64,000 nt of DNA from an uncultured Desulfobacteraceae bacterium (GTDB lineage Bacteria; Desulfobacterota; Desulfobacteria; Desulfobacterales; Desulfatirhabdiaceae), in assembly GCA_903953895.1 (NCBI GenBank), contig CAJBLH010000229.1, positions 1 to 64,000 on the forward strand, written 5' to 3'. The notes below the pieces were generated by a model. It saw nothing but the letters and a program-made list of their open reading frames with translations, searched no databases and was not told the DNA's origin. The stretch's first letter is position 1. Each line of letters begins with the position of its first letter. The translations under genes were made by a program, and so were the position numbers. Below, piece after piece: positions 26,234-34,836 of the stretch.

Positions 26234-27526
26234 ATGGGTGTATTTCAACCGGAAGCTGAGACCATGAATCGCCGCGATCTTCTTGATCTTCAGAATGAGC
26301 GGCTGGGAATTCTCATCAACCATGCGTATGCCAATGTCCGTTTTTACCGCAACCAATTCGATGCGGTCGGGCTCAACCCGGATGACATCAAAACCCTTGA
26401 AGATCTAAAAAAAATCCCTTTCACCACCCGGGAAGACCTGGTGAATAATTACCCATACGGCATGTTTGCCGTGCCGCTCCGCGACGTGGTGCGGCTTCAA
26501 TTCCCCCTGAGCCACTACGGTAATCCCATCGTCATCGGTTATACCCGGGAAGACCTGAAAATCTGGCGTGAACTGGTGGCGCGGATCATGTTCGGTGTCG
26601 GCATCACTGAACATGACATCATCCAGGTCGCGTTCAATTACGGACTGTTCATGGGGGCGTTCCGGTTTAATCAGGGGGCGGAGCTGATCGGCGCAGCGGT
26701 CGTACCGGCATCCGTTGCTCCGGCCGATGTCCAGATCCGGATCATGCGCGATTTCAAAAGCACGGTTCTGGTGTCTACCCCGTCCTTTGCACTTCACATT
26801 ATTGAGACTATGAAAAAACAGGGAATCGATCCTCGGGATCTGTCCTTAAAAATCGGGTTGTTCGGGGCCGAGCCCTGGCCGGAGAGTGCCCGTGATCTGA
26901 TTGAAGCAGGTCTTGGGATAAAAGCCTTCGATATCTATGGGGTTACGGAACTGATCGAACCCGGTGTCTCCGGCGAATGCACGGCCATATCCGGTCTTCA
27001 TATTTTTGAGGACCATTTTTTTCCGGAGATTATCGATCCGGTTACCGGACAATCCCTTGAAGAAGGCCAGGAAGGCGAGTTGGTTCTCACCAGCCTGACC
27101 ACCACCGCTTATCCCCTGATCCGATATCGAACCCACGACAGAACCGCACTCTGTACAGCCCCCTGTGACTGCGGTCGGACGCTGGTGCGGATGAACCGGA
27201 TATTCCACCGGACGGATCAGATGATTTCCATTCGGGGAATCAACGTGTTTCCGGAAACCATCGCAGATGTTCTCCGGAATTTTGAAGGGATCGGACCGGC
27301 GTATTCTCTGGAAATAAAACAAAAATATGGAATGAATGATAAATTAAATGTTTTTATTGAGACTTCCCCTGAATTGTTATGTACTGCGGGAAACGTTGCC
27401 GCCTTTCATGAAAAAGTCCGGACAGCCCTTCGAAAGGCCCTTGGGCTAAGGGTCGAGCTGGAAATGGTACAAAAAGAACATGAGTCGAAACAGATGAGAT
27501 CGACTCGAACCCGCATAAATTCGTGA
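26234..27526 (+). CDS. Phenylacetate-CoA ligase (PaaK) family protein with altered P-loop
   Basis: A 430-residue adenylate-forming enzyme homologous to PaaK over its full length: N-terminal 'RLGILINHAYANVRFYRNQFD', 'IYGVTELIEPGVSGEC', 'LIRYRTHDRT', and the C-terminal 'MISIRGINVFPETIADVL'. PaaK makes aryl-acetyl-CoA from the acid, ATP and CoA. The ATP-binding loop, SSGTTGKP in PaaK, reads LSHYGNP here while the following 'VIGYT' is conserved, so phosphate binding may be impaired or changed. GGGAGG precedes the ATG. Position after ior-liv suggests handling of aryl-acetate or aryl-acetyl-CoA from the IOR reaction. Ligase activity is uncertain. Confidence 0.8.
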   Translation: MGVFQPEAETMNRRDLLDLQNERLGILINHAYANVRFYRNQFDAVGLNPDDIKTLEDLKKIPFTTREDLVNNYPYGMFAVPLRDVVRLQFPLSHYGNPIVIGYTREDLKIWRELVARIMFGVGITEHDIIQVAFNYGLFMGAFRFNQGAELIGAAVVPASVAPADVQIRIMRDFKSTVLVSTPSFALHIIETMKKQGIDPRDLSLKIGLFGAEPWPESARDLIEAGLGIKAFDIYGVTELIEPGVSGECTAISGLHIFEDHFFPEIIDPVTGQSLEEGQEGELVLTSLTTTAYPLIRYRTHDRTALCTAPCDCGRTLVRMNRIFHRTDQMISIRGINVFPETIADVLRNFEGIGPAYSLEIKQKYGMNDKLNVFIETSPELLCTAGNVAAFHEKVRTALRKALGLRVELEMVQKEHESKQMRSTRTRINS

Positions 27527-27576
27527 ATTACTCTTGGACCGGCCGAATGCCGGCCACGCACATGGGCGTTTCCCGG

Positions 27577-27927
27577 TCAGCCAGCCCGCAGACCTCGAGA
27601 AACCTCCATATTGTCGGAGATCAGCCGTTCCAATGTTAGATCGGCCGGGGACCCGGTCCGGTTCAGAAACTCAATCAGGACGCTGGTGTCAATAAGAATC
27701 ACACCGCCCCCCCGTATTTCCTCCAGGTTCCCTTCCCACAGGCCCGTTCTTCGCAGATTAAGCAGGTTTCGTCGCCGGTACTGTTTCACCAGCTCGTTCA
27801 ACGCGAAATAAACGACCTCCTTCTTGGTCTTCAGCGCTGTCAAGTCCAGGGCCTCCCGTACCAGTTCCTCATCCAGAAGGATGGTTTTTTGCCGGCTTCA
27901 ATCTATATAGACCTTCAGAAAATTCAT
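27577..27927 (-). pseudogene. Decayed VapB-VapC toxin-antitoxin pair
   Basis: The reverse strand reads as a VapB-type antitoxin ('TILLDEELVREALDLT', 'LKTKKEVVYFALNELV', 'GLWEGNLEEIRGG') that runs without a stop into the first 40 residues of a VapC PIN toxin ('VILIDTSVLIEFLNRTG') and then ends. An in-frame TGA (27898-27900) interrupts the antitoxin near its N-terminus. The toxin lacks the rest of the PIN domain. The antitoxin-toxin join falls at a run of seven G, so a slippage frameshift probably fused the two. The remnant has no PIN catalytic Asp beyond the first. Confidence 0.75.
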
Positions 27928-28236
27928 TTGACAGGCATCACAGTATTATCATAAGGTCAGAATAGATTAAATTCAAAAATTCCCTAAAATCAATCAGTTA
28001 TGTTTTTTCGATAAAAAAACTTGAACATTTTAAAACTGAACCAGCGCCGCGAAAGTGTAGATGCTGAAAAAGCGAAAAAAACAGGAATACGGGGCATTCT
28101 CATGAAACCGGTAATTTTGAAGGATATTGCTGAAATGGTTAGAAGGGTACTCGATAAGTAAGGCGTATCGCTCTACCGTAGCCATCGACAAGAAAAAGAG
28201 CCTTTAGTTATTGCCACAATAGACAAGGAGAAAAAT
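27928..28236. other. Gene-poor gap with coding remnants
   Basis: About 310 AT-rich bases between the VapBC remnant and the metallophosphoesterase. A 19-codon frame (28102-28161, beginning MKPVILKDIAEMV) has protein-like composition but no recognisable family and no upstream start; it may be a fragment. No hairpin terminator or RNA gene was recognised. Confidence 0.35.
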
Positions 28237-29667
28237 ATGATTTACAAATTCCAACGAAGGATTTGTGTACTCTGTTTGGTTGCCACCATCGTCTCGGCTG
28301 TATTTTCACCCGCGCCGGCTTTTTGTGAATCCCTGCGTTTCGTCTTTATGGCCGACAGCCGCGGAGGCTCCCTCGACGAACCGGTCAACACTCCCGTGCT
28401 AAACGCCATCATTTCCCAAATCAAGGCGCTATTCCCCCAACCGGCATTTGTGGTTTTCGGCGGCGATATGTCCTACAGAGGATGTATCCACGGCTCTTAC
28501 ACTTTTCAGAATTGGAAAGACATCTTCGCGCCCCTGACAACTGCGGGAATTCCTTTATATACGGCAATCGGAAATCATGAACTCTATGCCCATGGATGTG
28601 GACAATCCAACGAAGGATTTTTTCTGGTAAACCAGCAGCAATACCAAAATGTGTTTACTGAGAACCCCAGCAATGGACCGCCCGGTTACGAGCGACTGGT
28701 ATATTCTTTCACCTCTCCCAAAGGCGACGCCTTCTTTGCTGTATTGGATCCTTACTATCTGACCGCAGACAACCCGAACCCCAGCCTATGCGGTACGATC
28801 GATGCTACCCAATTTGCGTGGCTCGAAACGCAGGTGGCTCAGACCCAGGCAGCCCACAAATTTCTTTTCATCCATGCGCCCTATTACTATGTCACCGGAG
28901 CCAACCCTGCCGACCCATCCGAATCATCATGTATTCCGGATGCCACCTTTACAAATCTTTGGGCTTTTCTGGATAACAATCAATTTGATATCTATGCTTG
29001 CGGGCATCAGCATCTTTATTCTCGGAAGACCATTGACAGCAGTATCCTGCCCAATCCTCAGACATCCCCGAATCCGACACCCCCCTGGCAGAACAATGTC
29101 GTTCAGCTTCTTAACGGCACATGCGGCGCCGGTGTGGACACCAGCACCCCTACCGTGAATCCCGCTCTTTGGCATGTTTCCCAGGCTGCCAACACCTATT
29201 ACTTCAGTGTCGTAGATATCAACGACAGCCAGGTAACGATAGCCAGCTATAGTGGTGATACAGGCGTTTATAATATATTTGACACCGATATAGCTGCTGT
29301 TCTGGCGAATGGCCGAAGTCAGTCGATTGACATAACCGAGAAGACACCCCTGTCGGTTACAGTTGCGCTGGATCCGGGAAGTTTATCTGGTCAAAATGCC
29401 GATTGGTGGGTCGTGGCAAGCACCCCATGGGGCATTTATTCACTAACACCTTCTGGATGGACTCCAGGAATCAACATACTGGCCCAATATCCATTGTTCA
29501 AGATAGGTCCTGCAGAAGTTTTCAATGGATATCTTCCTGCAGGTGACTACACTTTCTATTTGGGTGTGGATATGAATCCTGACGGCATTCTTGATGAACC
29601 TCTTTATTTTGACGGGGTTCAAGTGCATGCGAGTTCGACAACGGAACATGACAATGGGGTCTTTTGA
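28237..29667 (+). CDS. Secreted metallophosphoesterase
   Basis: A 476-residue exported protein with a signal peptide ending near PAFCES. The calcineurin-like phosphoesterase domain spans about residues 32-300: 'FMADSR' (the first motif has Ser where many members have His), 'VVFGGDMSY', 'AIGNHELY', 'FIHAPYYY' and 'CGHQHLY', which give the dimetal ligands. It resembles purple-acid-phosphatase-like esterases. The C-terminal 150 residues look like a beta-sandwich often found on secreted proteins ('YLPAGDYTFYLGVDMNPDG'). AAGGAG lies before the ATG. It stands alone; a phosphate-scavenging role is plausible but not shown. Confidence 0.82.
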   Translation: MIYKFQRRICVLCLVATIVSAVFSPAPAFCESLRFVFMADSRGGSLDEPVNTPVLNAIISQIKALFPQPAFVVFGGDMSYRGCIHGSYTFQNWKDIFAPLTTAGIPLYTAIGNHELYAHGCGQSNEGFFLVNQQQYQNVFTENPSNGPPGYERLVYSFTSPKGDAFFAVLDPYYLTADNPNPSLCGTIDATQFAWLETQVAQTQAAHKFLFIHAPYYYVTGANPADPSESSCIPDATFTNLWAFLDNNQFDIYACGHQHLYSRKTIDSSILPNPQTSPNPTPPWQNNVVQLLNGTCGAGVDTSTPTVNPALWHVSQAANTYYFSVVDINDSQVTIASYSGDTGVYNIFDTDIAAVLANGRSQSIDITEKTPLSVTVALDPGSLSGQNADWWVVASTPWGIYSLTPSGWTPGINILAQYPLFKIGPAEVFNGYLPAGDYTFYLGVDMNPDGILDEPLYFDGVQVHASSTTEHDNGVF

Positions 29668-29687
29668 CGCCTCCTGATTCTGGTAAA

Positions 29688-30101
29688 CTACTCGCCCATA
29701 ATCTGCTCGGTGGTATATGGGCAGGTTTCCGGGAATGCTGATTCAAGCAATCCGGTTTCATCTGCTGCAAATACAACAGCTTTTTCATACGCTGTAGAAA
29801 CGGATTCTTGAAATTGATGTTTCAACCCAGAGGAGTCTTTTAAAACTTCTCTGATATCGATCCTCTGAATTTTTATTGTATTCAGCCAACTTTTGCCTCT
29901 GCGCTCTGGCTGGTAGTCCCATTTCAGCATGTGGGCCAAAAGAACAGAAAGGCGGTTTACCAGCTCTCTTTTTTCCGATCTACCCATGCTTTCGATTTCC
30001 TCTATCAGGTTTTCAACGTCAAGCTGAGACAACGCCCCGGCCTTCAACAAGTCGGCCTGTTCCTGTGTCCACTGATAGAAATCCTGTTCGTATAGGCTCA
30101 T
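29688..30101 (-). CDS. DUF29 family protein
   Basis: A 137-residue protein with the DUF29 pattern: 'YEQDFYQWTQEQADLLKAG' region, 'VENLIEEIESMGRSEKREL', 'LAHMLKWDYQPERRG', then 'AYEKAVVFAADETGL'. Members are common in cyanobacteria and environmental bacteria; their role is unknown and they are predicted to be helical and cytoplasmic. GAGAGG precedes the ATG. It is convergent with the metallophosphoesterase. It follows the phosphopantetheinyl transferase by about 100 bases but is probably not part of the peptide cluster. Confidence 0.85.
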   Translation of the reverse strand: MSLYEQDFYQWTQEQADLLKAGALSQLDVENLIEEIESMGRSEKRELVNRLSVLLAHMLKWDYQPERRGKSWLNTIKIQRIDIREVLKDSSGLKHQFQESVSTAYEKAVVFAADETGLLESAFPETCPYTTEQIMGE

Positions 30102-30203
30102 TGATTAACCTCTCTTTTATCTTGACCGGCTGGTCAGAGGAATGACTCCCGCTTTTATGGTGATTACAGCTTATGGTTAAAGGATGTTTTTCCCGGGTGA
30201 CGT

Positions 30204-30977
30204 TCAATTCCGTAATATACTGGCCGACAGGGGAATTTTAGAGTGTACGGTTGTATATACCAGAGAAAATATGTACCGAGATCCGATGGGCCGGGAAAAT
30301 ATTTGTGCACGATCCATCACCCGGCCCGCGTAAAAAATCTGATTTCCCAATATTTCAACCGACTTCACCTCTTCGAAAAAGCCTTTTCGAATCAGCTTCA
30401 AGAAAGCTTCTTTCAGAGTCCATGATCGATAAAATTCCGATTGCAGACTGCCCTGGAGAACGGATTGTTCCCGAAGCGAAAAGGCAATTTCCAATACACC
30501 CTCCATATCTATCATATGGTTTTTTTCAATATCCACGCCAACCCGGAACATATCGTCGAGGCCCATAGCCGCCACTGCAAATTCTCCGGAATGGGCGATG
30601 GAAATCGGGATATGGGGCATCGACGAAAGAAATGGTGCTCCCATGGGTTCATATTCGATTTCGATGGTATGAGCGTTTCTGGGCGGAGCAATCAACCGCT
30701 TGACCAGTTGTTTGACGGCAAAACGACCGGCCAGCCACTGCAACTGCCTTTTCAGATTTTTGAAATCGTTCAGCATTTCAAATTCCAGAAGACTAAACAA
30801 ATGCTGTCGGAAATCCTGTCGTTCAAACATAACGGGTTTTAAAAATATTTCCGGAAATGCAATGGGCGGAATCAGATGATGTTCCAGAAAAGCCGGGATG
30901 AACACAACACCGACTGCAATGTCGGGATCTACAAAAAAAAGATGAAAATCCCTGAAAAAATCAGTGGATGGGTTCAT
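30204..30977 (-). CDS. Sfp-type 4'-phosphopantetheinyl transferase
   Basis: A 257-residue transferase that converts apo carrier proteins to holo form by adding the CoA phosphopantetheine arm to Ser. Seen in order: 'WLAGRFAVKQLVK', 'ISIAHSGEFAVAA', the Mg-binding 'VGVDIEK' (Asp and Glu ligands) and the 'YRSWTLKEAFLKL' motif with the catalytic Glu/Lys. Size and motifs fit the Sfp/HetI class that serves secondary metabolism. Its ATG abuts the stop of the binding-protein gene (TGAATG), making it the last gene of the NRPS operon. It would activate all seven carrier domains and proteins encoded upstream. Residues 1-90 are divergent. Confidence 0.88.
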   Translation of the reverse strand: MNPSTDFFRDFHLFFVDPDIAVGVVFIPAFLEHHLIPPIAFPEIFLKPVMFERQDFRQHLFSLLEFEMLNDFKNLKRQLQWLAGRFAVKQLVKRLIAPPRNAHTIEIEYEPMGAPFLSSMPHIPISIAHSGEFAVAAMGLDDMFRVGVDIEKNHMIDMEGVLEIAFSLREQSVLQGSLQSEFYRSWTLKEAFLKLIRKGFFEEVKSVEILGNQIFYAGRVMDRAQIFSRPIGSRYIFSLVYTTVHSKIPLSASILRN

Positions 30978-32171
30978 TCACGGATAGGGAGGACAGAGCG
31001 GAATGGGTTGATCTTCCATCAAAAAAATGAAATTACCATTACAATACTGTTTCAAATAATAGGGAACGTATTCACTGACGTCTCCTGCGATATTGAACAC
31101 AATCCTGCCCGTTACCCCATGCCATTTTTCCACCAGCAGCATTTCGGATGCCACTTCCCAGGCATTGTCTGTTTTTGCGAGTTCAATGCTTTTCGCCAGC
31201 ATCCAGATTGCGTCAAATCCTCTGGCTGCCCAGAGATCCGGATGATTGTTCGGATATTCCGAGCGAAATCGCTTGACAAATTCCTGCACATGCGGTTCGG
31301 GTGCATCCGGATTGAAATAACTGGCCATCAGCAGTCCGTTTGCAGCGGATCCGGCCGCCTGCAATCGGATAATGTTCTGCAGATCGTTGGGGGTGATAAT
31401 CGGCGAGTTGAGATTCATGGCCCGGACCTGTTTGATGATGCGTGTCAAATTTATCGGGTCGCAGGCGATATAAATCGCATCCAGATATTCCTGATTCTTG
31501 TTGATTTTCTCTCTTAGATTCCAGAGCAGTTGGCGGATGTCATTTTCCCAGGGAAAAAACGAAATTGTCTGAGAAATGTTGATACCGGACTCTGCGGCAG
31601 CTTCAAGAAATGTTTTGACCTGGAGTACACGCTTGTCATCCCGCTCCTGGATGACGGCCACGTTGTGCCAGTTCCATTCCATCCGATCGACAATTTGTCT
31701 CGATACGATGCGATCGTTGGGAATGATGCGAAATGACAGGGGAGAGTCTTGAGAAATTGACATGGAGGAGTTTGCAATGACAATATGAATCTTTTTGTGA
31801 ATCAGCAAAATTCTGTCTGCCAGGGCCGTATGTTTGGTATTCAGGCCATTGATGACAGCCAGGAGGCGATCGTTTCCGATCATTTTCCTGACAATATCCA
31901 TTTCATTGCTTTCAGATTCAGGCAGCATGTAACCTTCGATTTGCAGCGGATGGTTCTGAAAAGCCGTTTTTGCGTTGATTTCTTTGACGGCCAGCTTGAC
32001 ACCTCGAAGCAGGGAATCGTTGTGGAGTGCGGAAGCGAGGATGCCGATGACGATGGGTTCCGAATTGGTGTTTGCCAGATTTGTTTCGAACTGTCTGACA
32101 TCACTGTCCTTACATCCTGATATCCCCACGCTGATAATCAGTACCGCCACGAACCGGATCCATATGCGCAT
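30978..32171 (-). CDS. Solitary periplasmic binding lipoprotein (Leu/Ile/Val-binding type)
   Basis: A 397-residue lipoprotein with lipobox ISGC (Cys20) and a type I periplasmic-binding fold of the branched-chain amino acid/amide (Peripla_BP_6) class: 'IVIGILASALHNDSLLRGVKLAVKEINAKT', 'GNDRLLAVINGLNTKHTALADRI', 'RIIPNDRIVSRQIVDRM' and 'AARGFDAIWMLAKSIEL' regions. No permease or ATPase gene is adjacent; it sits between a prohibitin-like gene and the phosphopantetheinyl transferase at the tail of the NRPS operon. It may sense or bind the peptide product or a precursor. It could also serve the Liv transporter 5 kb away, which lacks a binding protein, though strand and operon differ. Confidence 0.82.
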   Translation of the reverse strand: MRIWIRFVAVLIISVGISGCKDSDVRQFETNLANTNSEPIVIGILASALHNDSLLRGVKLAVKEINAKTAFQNHPLQIEGYMLPESESNEMDIVRKMIGNDRLLAVINGLNTKHTALADRILLIHKKIHIVIANSSMSISQDSPLSFRIIPNDRIVSRQIVDRMEWNWHNVAVIQERDDKRVLQVKTFLEAAAESGINISQTISFFPWENDIRQLLWNLREKINKNQEYLDAIYIACDPINLTRIIKQVRAMNLNSPIITPNDLQNIIRLQAAGSAANGLLMASYFNPDAPEPHVQEFVKRFRSEYPNNHPDLWAARGFDAIWMLAKSIELAKTDNAWEVASEMLLVEKWHGVTGRIVFNIAGDVSEYVPYYLKQYCNGNFIFLMEDQPIPLCPPYP

Positions 32172-32189
32172 GATCTATACCCAAGCCTC

Positions 32190-33083
32190 CTATTTATCCG
32201 ATCCCAGAATGACGGGCAAACCGTTTTCGCCGTTTCCAATGATCACGACTTTGGTATTGGGAGACTGGGCGATGCTTTCGGTGGCGAGGATTCCCTTCCA
32301 TTTGAGCATTTCCGATGTCAGAGACGTATTGATCAGATCATTGTAGGTTTTAATTCCCAGGGCTTCAACGCGCTTTCTTTCGGCTTCCTGCCGCTCCCGC
32401 TGCAGCTTGAATTCATAGGCCAGGGCCAGGTGTTTTTCCTGCATTTTATTTTCAATAGCTTGTTTGACAAATTCCGGCAAAATGATTTTTTTAATAAGGA
32501 CGTCATCGATCCGCACAAATCTCTCGGAAATTTTTTCAACAGCCTTGTTGACAGTGGATTCCAGAATGGGTGTTGCGGCCATATAGATTTCTTCGGCGCT
32601 CATTTTGCCAAGATTGGTCCGGATGATGGCTTCAATTTCCGGAATGACGATGGCATTGATGTAATCCGGGCCCACGTGCTGGTGAAGCATGCCCAGCAGC
32701 CCGTAATCCGGATAGCAGATGATGGCTGTCTCGATGGTGACCTTGAGCCCGTCTTTGGTGAGAACCTCGCTTTCATGGGGGACCTGCTGAACCCGGATGT
32801 TGTAACAATACATGATGTCCCAGGGCCAGATCAGATGGACGCCTTCACCGTAAACATGGGTCAAATCGGTACCACCGAAAAAACGGCGATACAGCACGGC
32901 GGCTTCTCCAGGCATCACGGAAACGACGATACTGTTGAACAGATAAGCCAGCAGAAACAGAATGACGAAAGCCGCCACCAGCAGATAGGGCAGATTCCGC
33001 CGCATCCAGTTCACGGTGGATGCATTGATGCGCTTCACGTGGTGGATTGTCCATTGCCGGACAACTTCAAATATGCGTTTCAT
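32190..33083 (-). CDS. SPFH/prohibitin-family membrane protein
   Basis: A 297-residue protein with one membrane helix (about 31-55) and an SPFH/band-7 domain: 'VMPGEAAVLYRRFFGG', 'GEGVHLIWPWD', 'VLTKDGLKVTIETAI' and 'RTNLGKMSAEEIY'. A coiled-coil 'EFKLQRERQEAERKRVEALGI' follows and then a C-terminal tail. Prohibitin/HflC-like proteins form large membrane scaffolds or microdomains. It lies 54 bases after the exporter and 18 bases before the binding-protein gene, so it is part of the NRPS operon. It may organise the exporter or synthetases at the membrane; that role is inference from position. AGGTGA precedes the ATG. Confidence 0.85.
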   Translation of the reverse strand: MKRIFEVVRQWTIHHVKRINASTVNWMRRNLPYLLVAAFVILFLLAYLFNSIVVSVMPGEAAVLYRRFFGGTDLTHVYGEGVHLIWPWDIMYCYNIRVQQVPHESEVLTKDGLKVTIETAIICYPDYGLLGMLHQHVGPDYINAIVIPEIEAIIRTNLGKMSAEEIYMAATPILESTVNKAVEKISERFVRIDDVLIKKIILPEFVKQAIENKMQEKHLALAYEFKLQRERQEAERKRVEALGIKTYNDLINTSLTSEMLKWKGILATESIAQSPNTKVVIIGNGENGLPVILGSDK

Positions 33084-33103
33084 ATCATATCACCTAAAAA
33101 AAG

Positions 33104-33170
33104 GGGCAGGGTAACAGGGTGCAGGGGGGGGGAGATGTTATTGCCTGTCATCTGCACCCTGTGCCCTGTC
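33104..33170. repeat. Inverted repeat of the CCCTG family at the exporter 3' end
   Basis: CAGGGTGCAG (33115-33124) and CTGCACCCTG (33152-33161) are exact inverse copies; partial homology extends outward (CAGGG at 33107, CCCTG at 33164). A nine-G run lies between. The right arm is inside the last codons of the exporter gene. It is related by sequence to repeats at 17.06, 36.5 and 45.6 kb. Confidence 0.5.
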
Positions 33171-34802
33171 TTCTAAACTGACGATTCGGCCGTATTCCAT
33201 TTTCAGAATCCGATCGGCTGCATGGAAAAAACGATCGTCATGAGTAACGGCAATGACGGTTTTGCCACGCTGTTTCAGCTCCTGAAGCATGACTTCGTAA
33301 AAATACTTTCGAAACTTCGGATCCTGATCGGCGGCCACTTCATCGAACAGTAAAATGGGTTTGTCTTCCAGATAGGAGGCGATCAACGCCAACCGTTTCC
33401 GCTGACCGGTGGACAATCTGATATTCGTGAATCGGTCTTCGGCAAAACCAGTTTTCTCGGACAGTTCCATGATATCGAGCAGTTCCCACACTTTCTGCGG
33501 ATCGATTTTTTCGAGACCGTAGAGCCGATCGAAGAGATGAAAATCGGTGAAAATGATGGAAAACAGGTTGCGGTAGCCAACATAATGCGTTGCCTCCAAC
33601 ACCCGGTCATTCAGCAACATTCTGCCCGAATGGGGATAATACAGACCTGCCAGAATTTTCAGCAGCGTCGATTTGCCGCTGCCGTTACCGCCGACAATGA
33701 ACAGCACTTCACCGGCATGAATGTCGAGATCGATCGGGCCCAGCGAAAAAATTTGATTCCGATCCGGATCCATATACGAAAAAGCGATATTTTCCAGTTG
33801 AATGGCATCGAAACCGGTTTGCGGCCGAGGGCGATCCACCGCGTCGGTGGCGTGGGCGTCAATGGCCGCATCCAGGTTTTTTTCCAGTGTTTCGATATTG
33901 ATAATGGCCACATCCGCCCGTGCGACCAGGGGCAATGCTTCCACGATGTTCCCCAAAGGCCCGACCATGAACAAGACCACGGCGGTAATGTTGATGATGA
34001 TCCCATAAGCCAGATCCGTGATCTGTGGGAGCAGAAATATGATGGTGGCGAGCAGGATGTAAAAAAATGCCTGAGCGAAGATGTAATTGTCGATGAATCG
34101 GAATTCAGTCCGGATATTGATATCCCGTGCTTCCGTGGAAATCTGTTGAATACGGCCTTCATACAGATCCCGGCTTTTTGTCGTATTCATCTTGATCTCT
34201 TTGAATCCATCGAGGAGATGATTGACACTGTCGAAAAATTCATTTTCTTTTTTCAGGCACTCGGTCAGATCTTTTCCCGTGGCGGTTTGATTGAAGAGAT
34301 AGATGGACACCCCCCCGCAAATGATAACGATAGAGAGAAAAAAAGCCGTAAGAGACAGATGTCCGATATATAAAAAAGAAAAAATCAGCATGACCGCCGA
34401 TGAACCGGCATTGGAAATCAAACGCGATGCATCGAAAATGGTTTCCGTATTTTCCGCCAGCACGGTATAAATCTGGGATTTACCCAGGCCTTCAAAGGCC
34501 AGTAGCCCGGTTTTACGAATTTTATCCAGAAACCGCAGGCGAATGCTGAAAACGATGTGCTGAATCAGGTTGGCCGTCATGGCCAGGGAATATCGCTTGG
34601 CCAGAATAAAGCCGCTGATGCAGATGATAAACATTATCAGGTAACGTAAATTCAGCCCTTTTTCGGGAAATTTCTCCGCAGCGCCGTTGATGATGACCAT
34701 GATCATGCCCTGAAGCAGACCGGCCATCATGGCAAAGGCGCTGATCTTGATCGTCATGTTGCCGGCTTCCCTGCGAATGAATCGAAAATAGTTCAATTTC
34801 AA
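33138..34802 (-). CDS. Cyclic-peptide-type ABC exporter (SyrD/PvdE family)
   Basis: A 554-residue half-transporter with membrane and ATPase domains fused. Six helices lie in residues about 15-300; the ATPase follows with Walker A GGNGSGKST, signature LSTGQRKRL (the form usual in the SyrD/PvdE group), Walker B 'PILLFDEVAADQDP' and switch 'AVTHDDRF'. These exporters move nonribosomal peptides across the inner membrane. Start is TTG 34802 with GGGAGA eight bases upstream; no ATG is near. It lies 34 bases after the terminal NRPS gene, so its expected cargo is the peptide made by this cluster. The substrate need not be cyclic. Confidence 0.9.
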   Translation of the reverse strand: MKLNYFRFIRREAGNMTIKISAFAMMAGLLQGMIMVIINGAAEKFPEKGLNLRYLIMFIICISGFILAKRYSLAMTANLIQHIVFSIRLRFLDKIRKTGLLAFEGLGKSQIYTVLAENTETIFDASRLISNAGSSAVMLIFSFLYIGHLSLTAFFLSIVIICGGVSIYLFNQTATGKDLTECLKKENEFFDSVNHLLDGFKEIKMNTTKSRDLYEGRIQQISTEARDINIRTEFRFIDNYIFAQAFFYILLATIIFLLPQITDLAYGIIINITAVVLFMVGPLGNIVEALPLVARADVAIINIETLEKNLDAAIDAHATDAVDRPRPQTGFDAIQLENIAFSYMDPDRNQIFSLGPIDLDIHAGEVLFIVGGNGSGKSTLLKILAGLYYPHSGRMLLNDRVLEATHYVGYRNLFSIIFTDFHLFDRLYGLEKIDPQKVWELLDIMELSEKTGFAEDRFTNIRLSTGQRKRLALIASYLEDKPILLFDEVAADQDPKFRKYFYEVMLQELKQRGKTVIAVTHDDRFFHAADRILKMEYGRIVSLEDRAQGADDRQ

Positions 34803-34836
34803 TTGAAGTAATCTCCCGGATCGGGGTATATTTTAT

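Noticed and set aside
27541-27555. GGCCG/CGGCC hairpin after the PaaK-like gene as a terminator
   Set aside because: Five-base stem with no following T-run; too weak to call.
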